A stretch of 64,000 nucleotides of DNA from Rana temporaria (Eukaryota > Chordata > Amphibia > Anura > Ranidae), in assembly GCF_905171775.1 (NCBI RefSeq), contig NC_053501.1, positions 68,685,316 through 68,749,315 of the forward strand. Reading direction: 5' to 3'. Each line of letters opens with the position of its first letter. Position 1 is the first letter of the stretch. The position numbers and the translations under genes were made by a program. The notes under the pieces are model-generated. The model was not told where the DNA came from, ran no database searches, and worked only from the letters and a program-made list of their open reading frames with translations. Positions 42,084 to 55,150 of this stretch are shown here, piece by piece.

Positions 42084-42862
42084 ACAAGGTAATTTAAATA
42101 TAAAAGATAATTGTTAATAAGGGGGTCGTGAGGCCGCTATTTTCGCCGAATCGTTAAATTAAAAAAAATCCTAATAAGCGTGGGGGGGTTATTAACTTTT
42201 TTTTTTATGTGAACCCAGCCTGAGTTCTGAACTGTTTTTTACTGGACTAGTGATTCTCAGCTTGACTCTGTGAGTGAGTGCGCTGGTCGAAGTCTGGCGG
42301 GCCTTGCGGCTGCTATTTTCGCCGAACAGTAAATTGGTCCTGTTTTGATTTCAAATACATCATCATCCCTCGCTCAGCCTCTGATCAATTTGTACCTGCC
42401 AAGTTCCGAGTTCTGCCTGATCTGTTTGTTTTCCTCCACGGTCCACCGTCCGTCCACCATCGTTCAACTTCTCCCCTCTCTCTCGCTCCTCCTCCTCTCC
42501 TTCCATCCCGACCAGAGCAGACGCTATGATGCCGCGCGGAGGCTGGTAGGCGGGGTCCGCCTCCACTAGCTAAACAGGTGGCCCATTGATCGTTCCATTT
42601 ATGGGGGCGGCACTGGCAGTCGCTCCCCACAGTATGTGGCGTGCTCCCGTGACAAACAGAAAGGCAGACAGCCACGGGAGCCGGCAGCCGGCCACTCCGC
42701 GGGAAGCAATCTGAGCGGGCGGGTGGCTGCCTCTGAGTTGGGAAGATGGGTGGGGGGGTTTTCATGCAGGGGGGGGGAGGGGGCGGCGAAACGCGCCCCC
42801 CGAAAAATGTGTCGGCCTAGGCCAAGATACATCTCTGGCTGAATCTAAGAATGGTAAGACCT

Positions 42863-43136
42863 TTAGACCCCTTTCACATTGAGGGCGTATTGCAGGCGCT
42901 ATAAATAGCGCCTCCAATCCGCCCCTAGACCCCTTTTACACTGAAGCGTTAAAAATAGCGCTCATAAAACGCTCTCGATGCATCTCAATGGACCCGTTCA
43001 CACTGAGTCCTGCAAGCAGCATCTTTGGAGCAGCTTTTGGGCGCTGAAAAAAACCCTCCAAAAACTCCCCTCTCCATTGAAATGAATTGAAAGCGCTGTA
43101 AAAACGCCTTACCCTTTCATACTGAGGTCCGCTAAT
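42863..43136. mobile_element. MITE remnants of the 'CCCCTTTCACA' type
   Basis: TAGACCCCTTTCACATTGAGG at 42862 and a diverged second start TAGACCCCTTTTACACTGA at 42927 are followed by CCTTACCCTTTCATACTGAG. These are tandem or nested partial copies related to 46412-46759. Confidence 0.5.
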
Positions 43137-43477
43137 TGCATATCCCTGATGTAGAAGAATACGTATCGGCCCAGACCTGAGAATTTTTTATTTATTTTTT
43201 TAATTTGGCTATTTATTATAGCAACAAGTAACAAATATTTTTTTTTTTTTAAATTGTCGCTCTTTTTTTTTTTGTTTATAGCGCAAAAAATAAAAACTGC
43301 AGAGGTGATCAAATACCACCAAAAGAAAGCTCTATTTGTGGGAAAAAAGGACGCCAATTTTGTTTAGGAGCCACGTCGCACAACTGCGCAATTGTCGGTT
43401 AAAGCGTCGCAGTGCCGGAAGCTGAAATTTCACCTGGGCAGGAGGGGGGTACATGTGCCCAGTAAGCAAGTGGTTAA
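43137..43477 (-). repeat. TTAA/CCACTTAAGG repeat family, copy D (partial)
   Basis: AGAAGAATACGTATCGGCC, GGTGATCAAATACCACC and a final AAGTGGTTAA match copies B, E and F. Confidence 0.75.
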
Positions 43478-44691
43478 AGTCTGGTGTATGACACTTAAAC
43501 CACAGAATGGAACAAGCCTTAAAGACATGTGTCTAGCCTGATGTTTTTTTGACGGGCTAAAACTTAGTCAAACAGCTCTGAATACTTAGTTGAAATACAG
43601 ATATGCAAACTGATGTCACTGTCAAAACATTTGTGATTCTGTTCAACTGCTGTTCATACACCCCTGCCACATTGCATAGCAAAGAGGGTAACACAACATT
43701 GTCTTTTTACAGTGAAGGAATACAAGGGTATCACTGCCATACCCAACAGTCTACTGGTTATTCAACAAAGATGCCACTCGCTGATGTGTCTTCTTTGTTC
43801 TCAGGGGCATGATGAGGGCGGATGCTGCCCAAGGCGGCCATTTTTGCCACGTACTTCTCTCCACATTTCTTTGAACAGTCTATGGCTGGCTTCAGGCTCT
43901 GTTCACATATGCTGCGGCCGTGGCTCATCTCATGGGATCCGGTGCGTCGCTCTTCATCGATTCAGGTGCAAATCCGGTCCAAATTTTTGCCTGAATTGAA
44001 CCAGAAAACGCACGGGATGCGGACTCCAACCGCTCTGGAGATGTGAGAACCAGCTCCATTGAGAGCCGGTCACACTCCCCTGTGAATGCGAATTGGATGT
44101 GGAGAAACCTGCATCCAATTTTCATTTGTGTGAACCCAGCCTTAGCCTGACAGCCCTATGCTGTGTAGTAGAATTTGATAGGTTGACACTGTTGGTCTTC
44201 CTTATAGCTGTTTGTAGGTGCTGAAAACTTATACCAGCTGTAATGAAAAAAAATATGTATTTTAAAATGAGTGTAAAAAGTAAAGTATACTAACCTTACA
44301 CCCCAGCCCCTGGCATGTACACCTAAAATCTGAGAGTCCCACATGCACTCTGTACTGTGCATTACATTACAGTTATCTGTCATTATTTACAGTGGGTCAA
44401 CATGCATTATGCGCCATCTTTTGTCATTATCTAAACATAGGCCTGCTTAGATGTAGAAAATTGGGTAAATGTTGACTGATCAGACCAGAATACTTGGCCC
44501 ACAAAGAGTATTGGACACAAATGCTCTTTAAATGGGAGCTTTGCCATAAGTTTCAGCTTTGTGAGGCAATGCACAGTTGTTGGATACTTTGTTGCAGAGC
44601 TGCCCATTGAGTTCTGTGGTTATTTTGGAGGCTTCACTTTCATTGCATTTAGCGCAATACTGTTATCTGCTCATCTGCCCTTCGCTGAGCT
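43478..44691. other. Mostly unassigned; diverged MITE at about 43895-44140
   Basis: GGCTCTGTTCACATATGC near 43896 and TTGTGTGAACCCAGCC near 44125 are diverged inverted ends. The rest shows nothing recognisable. Confidence 0.35.
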
Positions 44692-45167
44692 TTAAAGGGA
44701 CACTAAAGGTTCAATTTTTTTTTAAAAAAATAAAAAATAACAAACATGTTCTAATTGCCTCCGCTGTGCAGCTCGTTTTGCACACAGTGGGCCCCGATCC
44801 TGGTCTTCTGGGGTCTTCTACGGCTCCTCCCCGCAAAAACTGACCCCCTTCATGGGAGCTCTCTCCCATGGGGGTTAGTTCTTGCGGGCGCGCTCCCGTG
44901 ATATTACCGCCGACTGTATCACTCTGCCCTGCTCCCCGACGCGTTGCGTCATTGGATGTGATTGACAGCAGCATGAGCCAATGGCTGCGCTGCTATCAAT
45001 CCATCCACTCTAACCAGTCAAAGGCCAGACTGAGTGGCGAAGAGGACGTCGGGGGCGAGCGCAGCAGGTGAACAGGCCCAGGTAAGTAAAACTGTGAAGG
45101 GGGGGGGCTGGTGGGTCCGTCATGCATTACGGTGAAAAAAAACCTGTAACCTTTACAACCCCTTTAA
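44692..45167. mobile_element. TTAA MITE (T2-like)
   Basis: Ends are TTAAAGGGACACTAAAGG and CCTTTACAACCCCTTTAA. The interior resembles 51542-52043 in the opposite direction. Confidence 0.85.
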
Positions 45168-46135
45168 GAAAGTTCTATGGTCATAGCATATACATCATTT
45201 TGTAACATTAGTATTGTAATATCAACAACACACACAGACAATAGTTATCATTGATAAACCAATAACTTTACTTGAAAAGTCTTCTTTCATGTTGTGTGTT
45301 TTGCCTGTCTGCTGGCCATCTCTCCACGACTACCTGGATTCCCTGCATACTTTGCAGCCTTTCCTTAGCAGTTCTCTTTCCATTTCTAAGGACTACATAT
45401 CCCATGGTACCTTGCTGCCTACAATCAGTGATTCCCGTACTGACTCCGCCTTCTGACACTCCTCCTCTTTGCATCTCTGTAGATCAGAAGGTAGACATGG
45501 TAGAAGCTGAAAAGTATGTTTATAGAATTCAAGCTTGTTCAGATTAATAGGAGTAGGATAGAAATAATTGATAGTTATTTTGAAAATGAATATATGATTT
45601 TACATTTTATCCACAGATACACTTCAAGTTATGTCAGAAGTTCCTCTAACAATGCAGTGTGTTCATGTTTGGCATATACAGTCATTATTTTTATAGCCAT
45701 CACCTTTTGATTTGTTAAATGATTTTATTGTTTTATTTTGATTGATGTACCTGCAGTTAAGGCACCAATTACTTTTTATTTTTTTTGTAGATCTATTAGT
45801 TGCCTCGGGTTATTTGGAAAAATGTGACGTCTCTTTTTTTAGCTGACGCATGCTAATTGGCAATCAATGTGTGATTCACTGTAGGAGTTGCGCTTGTAAA
45901 CTTGATGGAGCTGGCATCATGAGAACTGAAGCATTAATGTATGTGCCCCCCACCCTTTCCCCTCCAGTGCTGTTGCTAGGCCTCGGCAGTTGGGGCAACC
46001 AGTGGTTCTGGCACTGAAGGATACAATGGCACAGGCGCTGGAGGGTTGTGATCAGATTGCTGGGTGATATAAGAATTTAACTGTTGGGTTGTTGTAATGC
46101 AGTAACTTGTTCGGGAAGTTGTTGGCAACAAAACC
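45168..46135. other. Unassigned AT-rich DNA
   Basis: No gene or repeat boundary recognised. Confidence 0.3.
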
Positions 46136-46143
46136 ATATAGAG

Positions 46144-46300
46144 CAGGGGTCGCAAACTGGTGGCCCTCCAGCTGTTGCAGAACTACAAGTCCCATCATGC
46201 CTCTGCCTATGGGAGTCATACTTGTAACTGCCAGCCTTGCAATGCCTAATGGGAATTGTAGTTTTGCAACAGCTGGAGGGCCACCAGTTTGAGACCTCTG
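46144..46300. mobile_element. Palindromic hAT MITE
   Basis: CAGGGGTCGCAAACTGGTGG pairs with CCACCAGTTTGAGACCTCTG. The 8-bp flanks are ATATAGAG and ATGTAGAG. A related element is at 60857-60999. Confidence 0.85.
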
Positions 46301-46411
46301 ATGTAGAGGGTGAAAAGTCTGTTGCAGTTTAATACCCCTTATCTCTTGTACCTCTTGTGTCACTTCTTGGCCACATTGCCGCCTGAAAGCTGCACTTGGT
46401 AAGAGCAGTAA

Positions 46412-46759
46412 GGTCCCTTTCACACGGGCGCTCCGATTAGGTCTGCCTGTCCGTTTTTCAGACAGACCCGATCTGACGTTCTATTCTCCTCTATGGATCG
46501 GCAGGTCCGCTGACACCCGCTGCTATCCGATCCTCTTCGCCAAAACCAGACAGATGGAGGTCTGTCTGGCTGATCGGATCCGATGAAAATGGACAATCGG
46601 ACTGTTTTCATGCGATCTCCCCATAGAGAAGAACAGGACTCTGTCCATCTGCACAGTGGTCGGACACGGACTTGTAATCTGCTCATCAGGGGTCAGCAGA
46701 GCGATCCCCCACCGAGCAAGTGGATACCACAAAATCGAAGCGCCCGTGTGAAAGTGTCC
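46412..46759. mobile_element. TAA-flanked MITE (Harbinger-like)
   Basis: TAA lies at 46409-46411 and 46760-46762. The ends GGTCCCTTTCACACGGGCGC and GCGCCCGTGTGAAAGTGTCC are inverses. Confidence 0.8.
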
Positions 46760-46767
46760 TAACAGCC

Positions 46768-47070
46768 TTAAAGCGAAGTTCCAACCTCAATTAGCATTTT
46801 TTAAGTGTATGTCCTTTCATCCTGCGTTTTTATAATATAAATCCGGTCACTTACTGTTTTACAATCCGCCGCCGATCCGCATAGATATTCAAAAAAGATA
46901 GTTTATAAAACTATGTCCACACAGTTGTCATTTTGCTTGTGGGCATTGTGAAGCCTACAAGCACTTACTTCCTGGAAGTCTTGGACGGGGAGTGATAATT
47001 GGGTAGCGCACTGCATCCTGGGAAATGATGACACATCTTTCCCAGGAGCATTAGAGGGAGATGATGTCAG
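46768..47070. mobile_element. TTAA MITE, left part (T2-like)
   Basis: It starts TTAAAGCGAAGTTCCAACC. It runs to about 47065, where the minisatellite replaces the right end. Confidence 0.5.
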
Positions 47071-47084
47071 AATCCTAGCCACAA

Positions 47085-47425
47085 GCTGAAACTCTGAAAC
47101 TGGGGACACAGGCTGAAACTGGGGACAATTGCTGCATTGGGGACACAGGCTTAAACTGGGGACACATGCTGAAACTCTGAACTGGGGACACATGCTGCAC
47201 CTGGAGACACAGGCTGCACCTGGGGACACAGGCTGAACCTGGGGACAATTGCTGCATTGGGGGACACATGCTTAAACTGGGGACACATGCTGCATTGGGG
47301 ACACAGGCTGAAACTCTAAACTTGGGACACAGGCTGAAACTGGGGACACAGGCTGCACTGGGGACCGGGACACAGGCTGCACTGGCGGGCATAGGCTGCA
47401 TTGGCGGACACGGGCAGGCTGCATT
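47085..47425. repeat. Degenerate 18-21-bp minisatellite
   Basis: Units of 'gctgaaactggggacacag' vary to gcacctggggacacag and gcattggggacacatg. Confidence 0.9.
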
Positions 47426-47953
47426 TTTGGGCATGGATAAAGTTGTTGTTAATATTTATTTTTATAACTTAATTCTGCATAGAACATTTAAGTGTAATTT
47501 CATGAGAGGGCATGTTTAGGGCGGAATTAGGGGCAGGGTAGGGGTTGGGCGGGGCAACTGGTGGCGAGTAACCCTTGAGGCCTGGCTAGTAGCTCAGGAC
47601 TTGAAATTTTGAGCCCTGCGCTACTGGATGCTGTTTCAACATGTCCAGTTCCAGCTTCAGATTAAGGTTTATTGTGCCTTTTATTCATTTACAGTTGTAC
47701 AAGCTCCTCTCATGTATTGCTTACTCTGATTTCACTGTACTTTTCTCACAATGTGAATTGGAAGCTGCAGCATATCCGCTATTGCCCGCCTCATTTCATG
47801 GCTGGGAAAACGTCCAGCATCACTCGGTTCTTCCTTCCCCAACCTGACTGTCTGTGGTCCGCCCCTTTCATTAATTGAATTTAATTTCTTTCAATCATGG
47901 AGGCTCAGTATGACATGTGAGTGTCGCAGCTTCCTGTTTTCAGGATGATACTA
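47426..47953. other. Unassigned DNA
   Basis: No gene seen. Confidence 0.3.
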
Positions 47954-49062
47954 CCGTGTTCCCCCACAAAAATAAGCCAAGGTCTTATAATAATCTTGGC
48001 AATAACGCTGACAGCTGGGAGAAGAGGAGAGCAGCGAGAGATCAGCTGAGTGCAGAGCGCCGCTGTACAATTTTATATTACAGAAACGTACACATTGTAC
48101 ATTATATCAGGGCTTGACAAATTTGCTTGGAATCTAGGAGCCAGCTAAAAAAGTTAGAAGCCAGGAACGCGCCCCGTCCCGCCGAGCTTGCGCGCAGAAG
48201 CGAACGCATACGTGAGTAGCGCCGGCATATGAAAGCGGTGTTCAAACCACACGTGAGGTATCACCGCGATTGGTAGAGCGAGTGCAATAATTCTAGCCCT
48301 AGACCTTCTCTGTAACTCAAAACATGCAACCTGTAGAATTTTTTAAACGTCGCCTATGAAATGTCGCCATTCCACAAGCGGACACAATTTTGAAGAGTGA
48401 CATGTTGGGTATCTATTTACTTGGCGTAACATTATCTTTCACAATATAAAAAAAATTGGGCTAACTTTACTGGTGTCTTATTTTTTATTTAAAAAAAAAG
48501 TGTATTTTTTCCCAAAAAAGTGCGCTTGTAAGACCACTGTGCAAATACGGTGTGACAGAGTATTGCAACGACCGCCATTTTATTCTCTAGGGTGTTAGAA
48601 TAAAAAATATATATATAATGTTTGGGGGTTCTAATTAGAGGGAAGGAGATGACAGTGAAAACAGACAGTGGAAGCTCCACTAGCATTGCTGGTTGTCTTG
48701 TCATACCAACGGCCACCACAAGATGGCGCCAGAGAACAGAAGGAAGCATAGGCCTGCAGAAGGCCGCAAAGCTGCGGCCTCAATTACTGGCCAGCGGGGC
48801 CCGACAGGATCGTGCAGCGGGGGAGGTGGGGGCGCAGGGAGACACAGGATACCCCAGCTGTGCGGCGCCAGGTCGCTAATTCTAGCATCCGGTATTCGTC
48901 GAACCCTGCATTATATACTACTGTAATAGAGTGGTTTATAGGATTTTTACATGCATTTTCAACTAGGGCTTATTTTAGGGGTACGACTTGTATTGCAGCC
49001 CTCCTGGAAAATAACAGCAAGTCTTATTTTCAGGGTAGGTCTTATTTTCAGGGGAAACACGG
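47954..49062. mobile_element. TA-flanked inverted-repeat element split by a hAT copy
   Basis: Ends CCGTGTTCCCCCACAAAAAT and CTTATTTTCAGGGGAAACAC followed by GG are bounded by TA on both sides. About 300 bp of element remains after removing 48108-48908 and one duplicated target. Tc1/mariner-type by target only. Confidence 0.65.
48108..48908 (+). mobile_element. hAT non-autonomous element (copy 3, uninterrupted)
   Basis: A perfect 8-bp duplication CATTATAT lies at 48100-48107 and 48909-48916. Ends are CAGGGCTTGACAAATT and ATTCGTCGAACCCTG. It serves as the empty-site reference for copy 1. Confidence 0.92.
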
Positions 49063-49220
49063 TATGCACTCTGCCAACCCCTCCCAACAGCTATGATCTG
49101 CCTGCCTCGCATGGAGAAGCACAGATACCTAGTGATGATATTTAAATAATTTTATCGATACGTCGATGAGGAGAAAAGAGGACCAGGAAAGGCAAAGTAT
49201 ATGTACATTAAACTTTAGGT

Positions 49221-50265
<1,045 letters not shown>

Positions 50266-51221
50266 AAAGTACTTTTTCAGAATAACAAAACTCTGGAAAG
50301 GTGTGACTTTTTTCACGTTAATTTTAGGAAACAAACCTATATATTGGAGAAGTGCAATAGTAATGGTCTGTGTATAATATTTTATAAAATGAAAATTCTA
50401 GGTGAGTTGTAGAATCTAGTGGCAGGTAATATGGGGATACAAGCCGTTGTTGTAAACAATGCCCTCATTCTACGGTTTCTAATACAGATAATTAGAAGGC
50501 CGGCAGCACTCCATACTTAGTTGGCAATGATAAATCTGCTACTTAGGGATAATTGTGAGAGCCTTTCAGCCTTATATATATATGTTATAGTATAACAGCA
50601 GTGACAGTAGTAACTAGTCCAATTATTCTGAAAAGGGACAGACAATAAAACTGCTAATAGACCAAATGAAATGCAGTCTGTCCTCACGTTACTTGAATAA
50701 CCAGTTTTACGTCTAACATCCAAAACAAATAAACCTGCATGAGGTTTCCATTGCTGGAGTATCAGGATACAAACTCCTCTACAACATACTCCACGTCTGA
50801 CGTTCCCGCCACAGCGAAATAACTTCATATTTTTTTATACTATGTGACCACCCAGCCCCCGCTGTCGCCTTATCTGCTGGCCACATTTACGTCCTATCAC
50901 TAATCTCCCATTGAGGCTTTTGCTATTTAAGTAACAGACCGTTAAAGAACATCTCACGTAGATTATAGGATTGTCTCAGCAGGGCCTTTATCCCTTAAAT
51001 GTGTTTAACACTTCTTCTGCTGCAGTCATACGCCTCATAATGCCATAAAACACTTGGCTATGGTCCTTTGAAACATCAAATTTTTGAAAGAAATTAAAAA
51101 ATAAATGAATACACACACACACACATTCACATAGTTCATGATATTGTAAAAGCATCTCCAAAATATATCTTGTACCCACAAAATGCTTCGACCCATGGGG
51201 TTTGAGGAGAATGAGACTAGC
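50266..51221. other. Unassigned DNA
   Basis: A short (CA)n lies at 51110-51124; no gene recognised. Confidence 0.3.
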
Positions 51222-51229
51222 CATACATG

Positions 51230-52166
51230 CAGGGCTGCTGATAGGGCAGTTATGCTGACCCTCCTGTGCCGGGCCCGGGCCTGATCAGTTCAAAAGGGGG
51301 GCCCAGGCACCTGCCGAGTGTGCCGCTTTGACTCTTGTGGATCCCTCTGCAGCACTTTTGGCTCCCCCCCCCCCTCGGCTGCGCTGCAGGAGGGTCGGTT
51401 CTAGTATCTGCCGCTTCCATCCGCTGTCCATACTCCCCTGTGTGCCTCGCCTTCCCCGCAGTGATGCCAGCTTTCCTCTTCTCAGGAGCTGCTATAGCAG
51501 GGCACTTGCAGAGCAGCGCTATTGATTTGAATAGGTCTTGTTTAAAGGGGTTGTAAAAAAAATTCACCTTAAATTCATCCTATGCATTAAGGTGAAAAAA
51601 CATCCGACGGTACCGCCCCCCCCCCCCCCCTGAACCCCCGTTTTACTTACTTGACCCCTCGAAAGTCCCACATGCGTCCACGTGATCCTCTTCGGTTCCC
51701 AGGCTGGCTGGTTATTGGCTAGGCTGGACGGATTGATAGCAGCGCAGCCATTGGCTGGCGCTGCTGTCAATCATAGCGGATGACACGGCGCGCGGGGGGC
51801 GGGCCGAGTGATACAGTCGGCGGCTATGCCCGCCGCTGTATCACGGAAGCGCGCTCGCAAAAGCTTTCCACCATGCAAGCTCGCTCGCATGAAGGTGGAA
51901 AGCTTTTGCGAGGAGGAGCCGAGTCAGCCGCCGAGGGACCCCAGAAGACAGGGTTCGGGGACACACTGTGCAAAACGAGCTGCAGAGTGGAGGTAAGTAT
52001 ACCATGTTTGTTCTTTTTTTTTTTGCCTTTAGTGTTCCTTTAATGAGGGTAGAATTTCTTCCATGGCTGCAGAGCATTGCGCCCCGTGGCATTTTAGCAA
52101 AAATATAATTTGATATTTTCGGGGGGAGGTAGGCTGTAGGCCCTGTGATTTCTAACCGCAGCCCTG
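51230..52166. mobile_element. hAT element split by a TTAA MITE
   Basis: Ends are CAGGGCTGCTGATAGGG and CTAACCGCAGCCCTG. The 8-bp flanks are CATACATG and CATACACG. Confidence 0.8.
51542..52043. mobile_element. TTAA MITE nested in hAT (T2-like)
   Basis: Ends are TTAAAGGGGTTGTAAA and GCCTTTAGTGTTCCTTTAA. A strong hairpin, GCAAAAGCTTTCCACC/GGTGGAAAGCTTTTGC, lies at 51857-51911. Confidence 0.85.
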
Positions 52167-52940
52167 CATACACGATACGTTTTCTCCAATTCAGATCCAC
52201 AGGCTAAACGAGAGAAATTGCAAAATTTTCCCCATCCACACCAAACGGCGTGGATGGAGGAATCTCACTGGCTGTTGTATTCAGACGGTAGCAAGACCTG
52301 TGTCTGTCTGAATACCGGAACAGTGACTGCAGCTGATTGGATGCAGTCACTTTTTCCTGACAGTTCTCAAACCAGTACTTTTATATTATGGGTTGACTGA
52401 TCTAGTTTTTTCAGGGCCGATACTGATTTTTTGGGCTGCCTTTCAGGCCGATAGACGATATTCTGTAGATTTTAAAGTTTTTTTAATTTTTACACTGCCC
52501 TTTTTTAAAATGTAAACCTCCCTTGTGGCAGCAATAGGAAGCACAGGTACTCCTTATGGGGGGATTTTTTTTTTTAAATGGCACCTTTAGGATGCAAGTA
52601 AGCCAGAAGTGATGTCATTACATTGCTTCCGGGTTACTAGACCCGAGACCCAAACAAAGCCGGCGGACGTGATGGCTGGTCGCTCGGGCCTCCCGTGGAA
52701 TGGGGGGGGGTGATTGTTATTTTTCCCTCCCGCTGCTTGTAATAACAGCTGAGCATAACCCCGGTACAACCCCTTGAAGCAATATTGGTAACTTCTGGAA
52801 GTTTTTGACCAATGCCGATACTTTAAAAAAGTGAATATCGGCCACACTAATAATCAGTTGACCCCTATTTTATAGTGCCGTCAGTATATGCAGCACGTTA
52901 CATGTACATTGTACATTCAGATCAGTCCCTGCACACAAGG
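52167..52940. other. Unassigned DNA
   Basis: A 60-codon open frame at 52218 lacks any recognised domain. Repeat-like wording is present, but no boundaries are defined. Confidence 0.3.
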
Positions 52941-53656
52941 GGCCAGATTCACAGTGAGAGTACGCCGGCATATCTACTGATACACCAGCGTACTTTCAAA
53001 TTTGCTGCGTCGTATCTTTAGTTTGAATCCTCAAACCAAGATACGACGGCTTCTGGCTTCGATCCGACAGGCGTACGGCTTCGTACGCCTTCGGATTGTA
53101 GGTGCAATACTTCGGCGCCCGCTGGGTGGAGTTTGCGTCGTTTTCCACGTCGGGTATGCTAATTGTCTTTTTCCGGCGATCCACGAAGGTACGCGTGGCC
53201 GTCGCATTCTCTTACGTCGTCGCTAGTCGGCTTTTCCCGGCGTATAGTTAAAGCTGCTATTTCGTGGCGTATAGATAGACTTGCCATGTTAAAGTATGGC
53301 CATCGTTCCCGCGTCGAATTTTGATTTTTTTTTTGCGTAAGTCGTCCGTGAATAGGAAAGGACGTAACTCACGTCTACGTTCAAAATATGACGTCGGTGC
53401 GACGTCATTTCGCGCAAAGCACGGCGGGAAATTTCGAAACGGAGCATGCGCATTTCAAACGGCGCGGGGATGCGCTTCATTTAAATGAATCACGCCCCCT
53501 ACCCGCCCAATTTGAAATATGCGTCGAGAAATACACTACGCCGCCGTAACTTACGGCGCAAAATCTTCCTGGATTCGAAATTCTGCCAGGTAAGATACGG
53601 CGGCGTAGCGTATCTCTGATCTGCTGCGCCAGGGCAAATGTCTGTGAATCTGGCCC
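52941..53656. mobile_element. MITE with 'GGGCCAGATTCACAG' inverted ends
   Basis: Ends are GGGCCAGATTCACAG and CTGTGAATCTGGCCC, with AAG adjacent to each. The interior is full of TACGCCGGCGTA-type inverted blocks. Confidence 0.8.
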
Positions 53657-53684
53657 AAGGAGCATACAGTACACATACTAGGGC

Positions 53685-53850
53685 TAATTTAAACAGGAGC
53701 CAATTAAACGACCAGCATGTCTTTGGAGTGTAGGAGGAAACCGGAGCACCCGGAGGAAACGCATGTAGGCACAGGGAGAACATGCAACCTTTGTGCAGGT
53801 AGTGTTATGTTTGAGATTCAAACCCACGACCCTAGTGCTATGGGTTGTGG
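53685..53850 (-). mobile_element. V-SINE fragment
   Basis: The inverse of CATGTCTTTGGAGTGTAGGA...GGAGAACATGCAA...GAGATTCAAACCC matches the V-domain and B box of the SINE at 24036-24379. Confidence 0.7.
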
Positions 53851-54304
53851 GTTTGTTGACAATATTGGCAGATGGAAAGACTCAGACGATGAGACAAAAA
53901 TAGGATGGGAGGGAGGGGCGGGTGGGGGGGCTGGGGTGGTATGGACCCCTAATAGTATAAACATATACTTAAAGCCAGCCACATACACATGAACTCTCAG
54001 CAGAGAGTCCAGACTGCAATCAGAAGTCAGATTAGGTCAGGTTCATTAGTCCATCGGAGCCAGCATAACTAGTAGTCCGTCCAGCATACCCTCCAGAGAA
54101 CATGGTGAACGTGCGGTTCCACCTGCCACTATTGTCGACATAGGTGCTACCTGGCACTCTGAGCCACTGGCTCTTTGTTATGAATACCCAAGTACCTGAG
54201 GTACTTTATATGCTGATACTTGAGGCCTAATGGGTACGATTACCTTCTATGGCAAGATCGTGAGACCTGTTTCCTCCAACAACCCCTGAGTGTGTCCTGA
54301 TAAA
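53851..54304. other. Unassigned DNA, possibly a PLE leader
   Basis: It precedes the hammerhead-like block at 54305. No coding sequence seen. Confidence 0.3.
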
Positions 54305-54335
54305 GCTAGACAGTGAAACGCGTTGATGCAAAGGG
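54305..54335 (+). ncRNA. Hammerhead-like motif, one core change
   Basis: CTGATAAAGCTAGACAGTGA then AACGCGTTGAT. A GCT/AGT stem II and GAAA are kept, but CUGAUGA reads CUGAUAA, which alters an invariant core G. Probably an inactive PLE relic. Confidence 0.4.
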
Positions 54336-54654
54336 GCTCTTTACTACGTATACTATGCATTTTCATCTTTGTTATGTATTGTATATAGAGTGTATCATAT
54401 GCTTTTACCGATTTTAAGGTAACAAATCCCACTACTTGCTGTGCCACCTCCCTAAACACTTACCTGACTCCTCCACCGATCCAGCGCTGTCCCATCTGCA
54501 GAAGCTCTGCTTTCTCTTCTTGCTGTCACAGGACACACCGAGCAGTAGAAACCATTGGCTCCTGCTGCCATCAGTCAAAGCCTGTAAGGAGGGTGCCACC
54601 CATACTGGTACCACCAATGTGGCCCAGCTCAGGAGCCCGCCGACACGTGTGCCC
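54336..54654. other. Unassigned DNA
   Basis: No gene seen. Confidence 0.3.
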
Positions 54655-54893
54655 CCTCAGCACTAAGGATGAGCTCTGGCGTGTTCGCATGGTACACGTG
54701 CAGAGCCCGCCAGGAAGTGTGCACGGCGCTGCACTAATCACAGCCAGGGAGACATTTCACAATGCCTGCAGCCGAGCATCGGGACAATGTCTCCCTGACT
54801 GTGATTAGCGCAGCGCCGTGCACACTTACTGGCGGGCTCTGCACGTGTACTATGCGAACACGCCAGAACTCATCCTTACTCAGCACATGGCTT
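54655..54893. repeat. Large foldback hairpin (about 105-bp arms)
   Basis: The arm CGTGCAGAGCCCGCCAGGAA...ACGGCGCTGC...CAGGGAGACAT (to about 54755) is inverted at 54789-54893. The loop is about 30 bp. No known terminus identified. Confidence 0.85.
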
Positions 54894-54977
54894 TCTGGTG
54901 GGGAGGAGGGGAGAGCGCTGGTGGGAACCCCAAAAGGGGAGGTAAGGGACCGCTCTGTGCAATACCATATCAATTTA

Positions 54978-55147
54978 AGGCTGGCCATACATTATCCAAT
55001 TTTCTTGTACAACTTTCCTTTAGATTTACCAAAACCGTATAATATGAGGTCACACCTAAACACTTTCAATGTGTATGCAATCAGGCAGGCCCTTGTATTA
55101 CATAGTTGAAGGTAAAGCTAAAGGAAATTGTATGGTGTATGGCCAGC
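54978..55147. mobile_element. TTA-flanked short MITE
   Basis: AGGCTGGCCATACATTATCC pairs in part with ATGGTGTATGGCCAGC. TTA lies at 54975-54977 and 55148-55150. Confidence 0.7.
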
Positions 55148-55150
55148 TTA

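Larger units (their letters stand above)
40615..42837. mobile_element. 2.2-kb hAT relic with minisatellite and solo LTR inside
   Basis: The 8-bp duplication GCTGAATC lies at 40607-40614 and 42838-42845. Ends are CAGAGGTGTATTTAGG and CCAAGATACATCTCTG. No transposase frame is seen. It holds the 31-bp array (40893-41535), the solo LTR (41549-42083) and a GC-rich right part. Confidence 0.9.

Noticed and set aside
40615..42837. Search for a hAT transposase frame
   Set aside because: Only short broken frames and the satellite array; the element is non-autonomous or fully decayed.
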